Source: Porodaedalea pini (Eukaryota > Basidiomycota > Agaricomycetes > Hymenochaetales > Hymenochaetaceae). From it: a DNA stretch of 64,000 nucleotides. Both the position numbers and the translations under genes were made by a program. Each line of letters begins with the position of its first letter. The first letter of the stretch is position 1. The DNA is taken from the NCBI GenBank assembly GCA_002794775.1, contig NBAY01000002.1:496001-560000 (forward strand). The letters are read 5' to 3'. Under the pieces are notes generated by a model that worked only from the letters and a program-made list of their open reading frames with translations, was not told where the DNA came from and did not search any database. This document shows, one piece after another, positions 55,475 through 64,000 of this stretch.

Positions 55475-57820
55475 ATGAGCTTGAGGCCATGCATCGCGAA
55501 GCTCTCGTCCAATTTTTGGGCGGCGCGACGGCATGTACGCTCTGGAGTGCTGTTGGCCAGACGCGTTGAACGGCGGCCTCTTAGTACACGTGCGTTCCCC
55601 ACTGAACTCCAGGAGAGTATAAGCTCGGGCGTGGTCAAACGTTTGACGGCATTTCACGATGAGCTAAAGGCGGCCTTGGAGAAGAGGAATGCAGACGATA
55701 TCTGCTTCAATTTGACTTCATCGAGGAGAATATTCTTCACTCTGCCAAAAGCAGCTTGGCAGCATGTATCTGACAACCACTTGCGCCTCACCAAGTCAGA
55801 TATGGAAAATATCGCGGATGTCCTCGCAAGACGATGTAAAAAAGGAGATGCCGAAGCTCTTGGACAGCTGGTTCGAGATTCGAAAGCTATGTACGGGGTT
55901 GAGCCAAGCCCCGAGCTCCTCCTTTCCGCGTTAAACGCACTAGTGCGCAGCGGCCAGCAGACGAGCGCATATGATCTTTTACAGTTGTTTTACAACTACA
56001 AGAGGAAGCCCTTTCGTCTGAACTCGAATCATTGGCGAGCCGCGATGTGGGGCCTTGCTCAAATCGGAGAGGTTGAGAAGCTGAAGGAATGCTTGCACAT
56101 TATGAAAGACTCCTGGCCGTTTCCGGGAAACCCTCATTACCATGCCTTCCTGGAGTGTCTCATTCGCCGTGTGGATCCACCGTCGGCGAACGAGGTTCTC
56201 CAAATTCTGGACGAAATGCAGAAATATCGTCTCCCCTTCGACGATAGCATTTATGCTGTTCTGGTCAAAATGGCGCAGAAGCATGAGCTCTATTCTCTTC
56301 CATCCGATTATAAGGAGAGGTGCGATTCCCAAAGCAGGCCCACGGACGAACAAGTCGAGGGGTGGCTGAAAGAGCTTGTAGCCTATCGAGAAAGGGCTAA
56401 ATCGGCCTTCGAATGGAAACTCAACTTCCTTCGCCGCGTTGGATTCTTACCGGACGAGCGTACCCTGACGAAGTTTGTACAGGTGACGTCCCTGGCGTCA
56501 TCTGAGGAGCTCAATTACCTTCAAGAGACGCTGGAACTAAAGCCCAGCATTATCACTTGGTCGATCTGCATGCGAAATGCACTCAATAAGAATGGCTGGC
56601 GAAGTGCGCTTGAAGCTTACAATGCGGCGAAGACTCAGGGAATCAGGCCGGATGCGGCGATGATACATCCATTGCTCCGTGCGATGTGCAGCAGGTACAT
56701 CCAAGAGCCCCCAGAACCCGTATTGGACCAAGCGTTGAAGTTATACAATGATCTGAACGAAGACGCCAAGTCCAGCAGTAAGCCCGGAGCTGATACCGGT
56801 GTTTTCAACACGCTGCTTCGGGCGCTCGCCGCAAGCAAGAATAAGCAGAAATTCTTCCCAGTCGCGTTGCGTCTCCTAGAAGACATGCGCTCACAGGGCG
56901 TCTACATGGACCACATGACTGCGACATCCGTCGCCGTCCTTCTGGTTCGCTCGTCATCTACCTACGAGGAGGCCGCAGAGGCGTATAAGCAGGTGCGCAG
57001 CGTGAAGGCCGACGGATTGGATGAAAAGGGTTTTGCAGCTGTCTTGCACGCCTTCTGCTCACTTGAGCCTGATAATCCACCTTCAGAGACAAGCGAAGCA
57101 GATTCTTCAGACAGCGAAAACTGGAAGGCAGAACGACGGTTTCCCATTCCGCCTGCAAAGATTTATTTCCAGATCGTGCAGGACATGCATGCGCATGGGC
57201 TTCGAAAGACAGCAGAAGTGTATACGATTCTCCTGGGACGCTATGCCATGCTCGCGACGCGTGCGCGGAATGTGCGCCTTCCGTCGAGACGCGCAGTGAT
57301 CGTCCGTCTAATTCGTAAAGTCATCAAGGATACGCACCGCCAGATCTCCGTCGACGCAGGTCTGAAGCCAGACGCGCCGCTACTGAACCAGCTGATGGAC
57401 GCTTACAACCGTGCAGGCTTGTTTAGGGACGCTATGCAGGTGTGGACGATGCTCAACTCGACCGGGCTCGTCAGCCCCGCGAGTGTCAGCATTGTCTTCG
57501 ACGCATGTGGATACCACAGAGAATCTGAACAGGCCGATGCGATCTTCCGCGATCTGAAGGAGCGGGGCTTTCAACTGAATCGTCGCAACTGGCATTCATG
57601 GGTAGAGTGCCTGTGCCGCTTGGGCCGGTTGGACGAAGCGCTCAAAGCTGTATGCTCTGACATGGCTGGTGCTGAGAGTCCTGAACAACGACCCGATGGC
57701 GAGACGGTCAAAATCCTTTTGTCATTCGCTTCAGTGTCTGGCAGGTCGGACGAAGTACGTTCACATCTTAGAACCTATTTACCAAACCTGTGGAATTCAT
57801 TGGATATACTTGATCGTTAA
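55475..57820 (+). CDS. Pentatricopeptide repeat protein, probably mitochondrial (781 aa)
   Basis: One intron-free frame of 781 residues. The first 40 residues are rich in Arg, Ala, Leu and Ser with almost no acidic residues, as in a mitochondrial targeting peptide. Helical-hairpin repeats of about 35 residues follow, e.g. NALVRSGQQTSAYDLLQLF, YHAFLECLIRR, NTLLRALAASK, LLNQLMDAYNRAGLFRDAM and HSWVECLCRLGRLDEAL. Fungal PPR proteins bind organellar RNA and act in its stability or translation. The specific RNA cannot be told. ATG 55475 was chosen because the targeting peptide begins there. Confidence 0.88.
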   Translation: MSLRPCIAKLSSNFWAARRHVRSGVLLARRVERRPLSTRAFPTELQESISSGVVKRLTAFHDELKAALEKRNADDICFNLTSSRRIFFTLPKAAWQHVSDNHLRLTKSDMENIADVLARRCKKGDAEALGQLVRDSKAMYGVEPSPELLLSALNALVRSGQQTSAYDLLQLFYNYKRKPFRLNSNHWRAAMWGLAQIGEVEKLKECLHIMKDSWPFPGNPHYHAFLECLIRRVDPPSANEVLQILDEMQKYRLPFDDSIYAVLVKMAQKHELYSLPSDYKERCDSQSRPTDEQVEGWLKELVAYRERAKSAFEWKLNFLRRVGFLPDERTLTKFVQVTSLASSEELNYLQETLELKPSIITWSICMRNALNKNGWRSALEAYNAAKTQGIRPDAAMIHPLLRAMCSRYIQEPPEPVLDQALKLYNDLNEDAKSSSKPGADTGVFNTLLRALAASKNKQKFFPVALRLLEDMRSQGVYMDHMTATSVAVLLVRSSSTYEEAAEAYKQVRSVKADGLDEKGFAAVLHAFCSLEPDNPPSETSEADSSDSENWKAERRFPIPPAKIYFQIVQDMHAHGLRKTAEVYTILLGRYAMLATRARNVRLPSRRAVIVRLIRKVIKDTHRQISVDAGLKPDAPLLNQLMDAYNRAGLFRDAMQVWTMLNSTGLVSPASVSIVFDACGYHRESEQADAIFRDLKERGFQLNRRNWHSWVECLCRLGRLDEALKAVCSDMAGAESPEQRPDGETVKILLSFASVSGRSDEVRSHLRTYLPNLWNSLDILDR

Positions 57821-57970
57821 CTATGCATAATTTATGAACAAACGTCTAATTGTAATATGTATGCGGGTTGAACCAGAGCCAAAGCAAGGAAAAACGTCTA
57901 ATGAAGCAATATTAATATCTGATCCTGTGCTCGTGTTGAAAAGCGCGATGTGTAAAGAGAAAAAGGGAAT

Positions 57971-60900
57971 CTAAGAGGACGCGACTTCTTCGACAGATGG
58001 ACAGTCGCAAACTAGGTTGAGGTCTCCATAGGCTAATGAAAAGCGTATGAGTAAGAGTAAAGCAGAGATGATTAGGATGCGACGTACCATCGTCAACCCT
58101 GGCAACACTGGGCCAGAATTTCTTCTCGCGCAACCAAGGCAATGGGTATGCAGCGCGTTCACGCGAATATGGCCTGTTCCACTGGTCCTCTGGGAGCAAC
58201 ATCACGCTCACGGGGTGTGGCGCATTCTTCAGCAAATTGTTATCCCTTGGCTGGAGCCCATCAGCGATCTCCTGCGCCTCCTTGCGGATCTCGATCATCG
58301 CCTCGCAGAAACGATCGATCTCCGCCAGGCTCTCACTCTCTGTCGGCTCAATCAGCATCGCGGTGCTGAGCGGCCACGAGCACGTCGGCGGGTGAAATCC
58401 GTAATCCTGCAGGCGCTTCGCGAAGTCCGCAACACGCAGCCCTGCACTACGCTCGAGCTCGCAGAGGTCAAGCAGCAGCTCGTGTGCCACACGTCCGTGT
58501 CCGTTCACAAAGCGCACGCTGTAATGCCCCGAAAGCCGCGCGGCGATGTAGTTCGCGTTGAGCAGCGCGGCCTTCGAGGAGGCGGTCAGCCCTGAACCAC
58601 CGAGCATCTTGATGTACGCCCAAGATATGAGCAGGATGGAGGCGCTGCCGAAGGGCGCGGAAGAGACAGGGGATATGCCTTTTTCGCCACCCGTACCGAC
58701 GATGGGGTGTTTAGGAAGGAAAGGAGCGAGGTGCCCTGCGACGCAGATAGGTCCGACACCAGGTCCTCCGCCGCCATGCGGGCTGCGAAGAAAGATCAGA
58801 CGAATGACTATATACAAGGCCTGGTAGTTGATGCTCACATCGAAAAGGTCTTGTGAAGGTTCATATGGCATACATCGCCGCCGCACGTCGCAGGGTTTGT
58901 CAGGCCAATCTGTGCGTTCAGATTCGCGCCATCAAGATAAACCTGTCCACCGTTCTCATGGATGATCTTGCATGCCTCCTGGACGCCGTCCTCGAAGACG
59001 CCGTATGTTGAGGGATACGTGATCTATAATTAAGTAGTTTAGTCGGCGATCTTATTTTCAATTACTCCTGAGCCTTACCATGAAAGCAGCGAGCTGCTCC
59101 TTATATTGCTCAGCCTTCGCACGGAGATCATCGAGGTCGAGTCCGCCATTTGCAAGCACCTTCACAGAGACGACCTTAAGGCCAGCCATAATAGCCGACT
59201 ATTATCGTAATTGTCCATCAGTAACACTTTCTAAAGCTCTTAGAATCGGGACCAGAAGACTCACAGCAGGATTTGTCCCGTGAGCGCTAACGGGGATCAG
59301 GCAGATATTGCGCTGACCTTCTCCACGGGACTCATGGTACGCGCGGATAACGGAGAGCCCTGCAAATTCACCAGACGCGCCTGAGTTGGGTTGCAAAGAG
59401 CACGCGTGAAAGCCGGTAATCTTGCATAGATCAGATTCGAGTTCCTACAAAAGTCACTTTCAGCCTCCAATCCTACAGAAACGATGAATAACATATAAAA
59501 GTGGGTCGTACCTTGATCATCTCGAGATATCCTTCAACCTGGTCGACGGGCACAAACGGATGCACTCCGCCAAATTCAGGCCACGTAAGCGGGATCATGC
59601 TGCTCGTGCTGTTGAGCTTCATCGTACAACTCCCAAGCGGAATCATCGCGTGCACGAGCCCGAGGTCCTTGCCCTGCAGGTACGTGATGTACCGCAGCAT
59701 CTCCGTCTCGGAGTGGTGAGTGTTGAAGACCGGGTGTGGGAGGAATGGAGAGGATCGTACAAGGGTGCTGGGAAGCGCGGATGAGGACGCGGAGGGTTCA
59801 CTGAGTGAGGAGAGCGAGAGCGAAGAGGCGGAGGCGGCACGTGCGAAGACGTTGATGAGTGAGACAAGATCCTCAGCGGAGAGGCTCTCGTCAAGCGTGA
59901 CGCCGACGCGAGAACCATCGACTTCACGCAGGTTGATGAGTGAGTTGCGCGATATACTGTGTACGGACTGTGCGCCACCAGATACGGAGCTCACTTCGAT
60001 CGTCAGCGTGTCGAAGAACGCCTTATTCTCAATCGTGAAGCCAAGCTTCTCCACCTGCTCTGCCAGCACGCGCGTAAAGCCATGGACGCGGTGCGCGATG
60101 CGCACGAGACCCTCTGGTCCGTGATACACTGCATACATAGCCGCCATGTTCGCAAGAAGCGCCTGACTCGTGCAGATGTTGCTCGTCGCCTTCTCGCGGC
60201 GGATATGCTGCTCACGCGTCTGCAGGGCGAGGCGGTACGCGGGCGCGCCAGTCGCATCGCGACTACGGCCAATGAGGCGACCGGGCAATTTGCGCTTGAG
60301 CTTCTCGGTGCACGCGAAGAAAGCGGCGTGCGGCCCGCCGTAGCCCGCAGGAACGCCGAAGCGGGCCGAGCTACCCAAGACGACGTCCGCACCCCACTCG
60401 CCTGGCGGCTTGAGCATCGTCAAAGCGAGCAGATCAGTTGCGCAAATGACGAGGCCTTTGGCTGCGTGTACGGAGGATACGAGCGTCGAGAAGTCCGTGA
60501 TCCGTCCATCGACGTCCGGATATTGAACTAAGACCCCACAGAGATCTGACCTGACGGCTTCGTCTTCGACGAGTTTGAAGACATCACCGATAACGAGCTT
60601 GATGCCGAAGCCCTTTGCGCGAGTTTGAAGAACCGAGATAGTCTGAGGAAGAACACCGGAGTCGACCACAAAAGTCTTCTTTTTCATACTCGATGCCGCG
60701 AACGACATCGTCATACCCTCAGCTGCGGCTGTCCCCTCGTCCAGAAGAGACGCATTAGCGATATGCATAGAGGTAAGAGACATGACCATAGTCTGAAAGT
60801 TGATGAGTGACTCCAAACGACCTAATGAAAAAAAAAAAAAACAGTGAGTATATATGCGCTAAAAAGCCGATGTCGCGAGCATACCTTGAGCAATCTCCGG

Positions 60901-61437
60901 CTGGTAAGGCGTGTACGGTGTGTACCAAGCCGGATTCTCAATGATCTGTTACGAGTATCAGCTCTGAAAAGGGATAATATGCACAAGTCTCACATTGCGT
61001 AAAATAACAGGAGGAACGATCGCATTATGGTACCCCATACCGATGTAGCTTTTGAACGGCTTGTTCGCCTTCGCAAGTGCCTTTGCACGCCTGAACAACT
61101 CGGATTCGCTCAGAGCAGGGATGACCGCGTCGTCAACCGCTGACGCCAGCAGGCGGATGGACGGTGGGACGGACGCATCTACAAACGCGTCCATAGAGTC
61201 GTACCCGAGCGTGTCGAGCATCGTCTTGAGCTCGCTGTCGTTCGGGCCAATGTGTCGCTCGGCGAACGTGTCGAGCGGGGCAAATAGCGAGCTTTGCGCC
61301 CCCGATGCCGTCCCCAACGCTCTGCGACGGAGCACACGCACAGTGGCAGAGACGGCTCTCGGATTTGGGACCAATCTGGCCTGCTGGACGCGCAGACCGC
61401 TGCATATGCGACGGATGGCGGCCATCGTGTTCGCCAT
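57971..61437 (-). CDS. GCV2: Glycine dehydrogenase (decarboxylating), glycine cleavage P-protein
   Basis: Eight exons in phase: 60994-61437, 60885-60945, 59512-60821, 59265-59444, 59079-59198, 58839-59023, 58088-58782 and 57971-58032, total 1018 residues, the normal length. The start is Arg-rich and fits mitochondrial import. Landmarks: ERHIGPND, the SYIGMGYH block, [46 protein letters not shown] and [17 protein letters not shown], where Lys763 binds pyridoxal phosphate. The enzyme decarboxylates glycine and passes aminomethyl to the H-protein, in mitochondria. One difference: the residue after HKTF is Ser, usually Cys. A run of about 15 A lies in an intron near 60830. Confidence 0.95.
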
Positions 61438-61850
61438 GCTCGACGATGAGCGCAGGTAGTACGAGGAGACAGCTGTTTTTCATGTCTCTCCAGATAAGAC
61501 TCATCGTTGAACTCGGTGGACGCTAAATACTGCAATTTATGATTCTGCATATGGTAACCCGAAAAAATAATTTCATCCGGCTAAGAAAGACTCGGGTACG
61601 TACAGCCCGCGCAAATCACTATAACTAAAGCTTAATTCGTGCCTTCTAATCAAGCCACAAGTCCACAATCACGTCCTTAAACACCCATAATTGCAAAATC
61701 GTCTCTGTATTCGAGTATATGGGCTTCTAGATTTGAAAGATACTCTAAACAATAGTGATACTTGATGTGTATTTCGGACGCGATTTGATGGTTACGTTCT
61801 CATTTTACATATACACACCGGAATAAATGATCAAACACTACCACACCTAC
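61438..61850. other. Short intergenic: GCV2 promoter and ARMH3-like 3' flank
   Basis: AT-rich, with no gene seen. Both neighbours are on minus. Confidence 0.5.
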
Positions 61851-64000
61851 TCATGGCTTAAATTCAGTGTCCGGTCCAGGCATGAGCGTCAATACATCTG
61901 CATACGCAAAGCGCACAAAGCCAACCTCGCCCAGTTCATCCGAGCGTTTCCTAAATGCAAAATACCGTCAATGTTCACTCACATTTGCAGCACGTTGAAC
62001 CAGAGAAAAGAATCGACGTACGGCGCCTCCTCCTCGTTGGCCTCCTTCGCACCGTACACACCATCTCTCTCCACCTCACGCGCAATCGCGCGCAACACAG
62101 TACCTGCAGTCGTACCCTTTGCGCCGCTCTCGCGTACGACCTGTTCGTAGTGTGCCGTCGCGTCTAACAGGCGCCGCAGTGCAACAGCAGGACTTGTCAA
62201 CAGATTACCAGTATGTCTCCTTGCAGCTGGTTTCTTCTGGCAGAGGGGATGTTGTCTGTGGAGGGTGGTCGTGGAGCGGACGAGCTCATACTATTTGTGC
62301 GTAGTATTGGTCATTTAGAACAATATGGAAGAAAACCAGACTTACGACGAGCTGGTGAACAGCCTGAGGAGTTCCAAGGTATGATTCAGCATGACATAGC
62401 GCGAAGTCGAGCAAGATAATAGTCTAAGTAACCGTCGTATAGTATGGGGTTAGCCTCCTAGAATGGTTCGTTCCGGTTTGCACGAACCTCCTGAACAAGC
62501 TGCTCCACCTTCAAAGAATGGGTCATCTTTGCAGATAGAAAATCAAGTAATAAAATGAGCGATCTCCAGAGCTCTTCCCAATGATATTCTACTTGTACAC
62601 TATAGCATCAGCTCGAAATAATAAAATTAACTAAAGAACAGACAGACCTATTCGCCGTTTTGTCTTGCTCAAGAACCAGACAGTGCGATAGACAATCCAG
62701 ATACAAGTACTGCAACCATCGAAACGTCAATATTTATCACCTGAAGCAAACTCCACAAGCACAAACACGCGCACATGTAGGACTGAGTCTCCAGCCTCTT
62801 GTGCAGGTTATGTCTCAACCACAGCACACAGCAATCCAGTACTGCACATAAAACAGGTCGAGTGCTCGGCCCAATCGGCAGGAGAGGTAGCCTCTTCATC
62901 AGCATTCATCAGCCACCTCTCCTCCCTTCATGCTATGCAAGGATTCTCTATCTGCACTCACCTGTCGACATATCCTCACCTTTATATCCGAGCTTGATGT
63001 AGGCTGCACAAGCGCGCTCATAACAACATCGTTCTCCACGATGTGCAGCAGCGTCCCGAGGCATAGCGCGGCGTATGCCGCTGCCCTTGCGCTCTGCGCG
63101 GACGATGCATGCGTGAGGAGGTACGACGAGAGCGTTAGGAACGTGTACACGAGCAGCGTCAGTTTTTGTTCTGCCTTGGTCTTAGAGACTGGTTCCGACG
63201 GAGTTGTAAAGGAGGGAGGAGAGATGAGCGGCTCAATGAGGACCGCGTTGAAGACAGTGTTGAGATGCAGAAAGTCGTGCACCAGAAGGAGGATGACTGC
63301 TGCTTCGATAGGCCTCGATAGCAAATTCAACAATCTCGAACCTTACATATAGAGAGCATCAAGCTCACTGATTCTTGAAGAGCTCCTTCGGCGTATCAAC
63401 GGGCGTCGAGGATAGAGCTCGATCTGGTCTGAAGGATGCGAAGAGACTGCTCACAGAACTTGCAAACGTTGGAGGTGAGTCGTCCGAGATCTCTTGGTAT
63501 GCCCTAAGGAACTACGAATCAGCTCTCTCGCTCTCCTGAGCCTATATTATCTGAGAGCGCACCTGATAACACTGTCCATCGTGAAATTCGCAGCATGCAC
63601 CAGCGCGCGCACAACTTTCCTCCCAGACCGAGTTAGTCAACATATGCGCCCGCACAAAAATCTGACACACATACGTACATGTTTTATCCTCCGTCGCTCC
63701 AATCGCTCTCAAATACCCATTGAGCCGTGGCGCGTTCGTGCGATGGAAACTTGCGAGGACACTCAGAAGTAACACCGCCTCAAACGTGAACTCCTGCGTC
63801 TGTGGCGCCTTAACGACGCCGGCGAGGGCGGGGAAGAGGTCCCGTCGGAGAAGGTACGCACCTGGGCTGAGTTGCGCGATTGAGCAGGCGAAGACGAGGG
63901 CGAGATGTAGGATGGCGCGCTTGAGCTCCGCTGTATGCATATAATGTGCATGAGTCGTTGAAACATAGTAGTATGGCGAGAGGAACATACCAGGAGCATC
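61851..64000 (-). CDS. ARMH3/DUF1741 armadillo-like helical protein (C-terminal part)
   Basis: Truncated by the right edge. Exons in order show LLLSVLASFHRTNAPRLN, then HDFLHLNTVFNAVLIEP, then KVRICRQ...RLPLLP, RPVLCAVLDCCVLWLRHN, and VALRRLLDATAHYEQVV. The same landmarks stand in the same order in the human protein ARMH3 (C10orf76), which works at the Golgi with GBF1 and PI4KB. Helical, no TM segments expected apart from hydrophobic repeats. The 3' end is uncertain: the simple frame stops at 61979, but a segment in frame after a very short possible intron (GEVGFVRFAYADVLTLMPG) looks coding to the TGA at 61851. Confidence 0.78.

Overview
The window looks like nuclear DNA of a filamentous basidiomycete, most likely an Agaricomycete. 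The reasons are dense genes cut by many 45-65 bp GT-AG introns, a KDZ (Kyakuja-Dileera-Zisupton) transposase of the kind expanded in mushrooms, AA9 lytic polysaccharide monooxygenase sequences, and a Tf1/sushi-type chromovirus. The species cannot be named from the sequence. No tRNA, rRNA or CRISPR was seen.

Layout. 1-4047 is a minus-strand LINE retrotransposon that runs off the left edge (ORF0, ORF1 with zinc knuckles, ORF2 endonuclease and start of RT). A host gene for a four-TM SUR7/PalI-like membrane protein with a C-terminal RING finger starts at 4638. It is cut after 5265 and resumes at 34823. The insert is a 29,557-bp DNA transposon (5266-34822), bounded by an 8-bp target duplication (TTGCTATC) and by inverted arms of about 3.8 kb. 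The arms carry dense arrays of the palindrome TGGGN4CCCA, as scattered sites near the tips and as a 33-34 bp minisatellite further in, plus a second repeat family of about 105 bp. Between the arms lie a large multi-exon gene with a threefold repeated, unrecognised domain (minus), a 780-codon gene of unknown function (plus), and an apparently intact KDZ transposase (plus, 1097 codons). A 6,242-bp chromovirus (10448-16689) with apparently identical 413-bp LTRs and a 5-bp target duplication sits inside a coding exon of the first cargo gene. The structure is therefore nested: retrotransposon in cargo gene, in giant KDZ element, in host gene.

Right of the element is ordinary genic DNA: a 7TM-type receptor gene (35.8-37.4 kb, minus), an amino-acid permease (38.2-40.4, minus), a kinase-like protein with a long disordered tail (41.2-44.7, minus), a second 7TM paralog (45.2-46.8, plus), a single-TM protein (47.1-47.5, plus), a multi-TM protein (47.8-49.3, plus), a decayed AA9 fragment, an AA9 gene with a frame problem in its signal peptide, a third 7TM paralog (52.8-54.5, plus), Sec61-gamma/SSS1 (54.8-55.2, minus) head to head with a mitochondrial-type PPR protein (55.5-57.8, plus), glycine dehydrogenase P-protein (58.0-61.4, minus), and an ARMH3/DUF1741 armadillo-like protein truncated by the right edge (minus).

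How parts may work together (inference): the KDZ transposase would act on the arms, where the TGGGN4CCCA arrays are candidate binding sites. The RING gene is broken in this haplotype, and the cargo gene is broken by the chromovirus. Exon limits given here come from reading splice signals and frame continuity by eye; no alignment was run.
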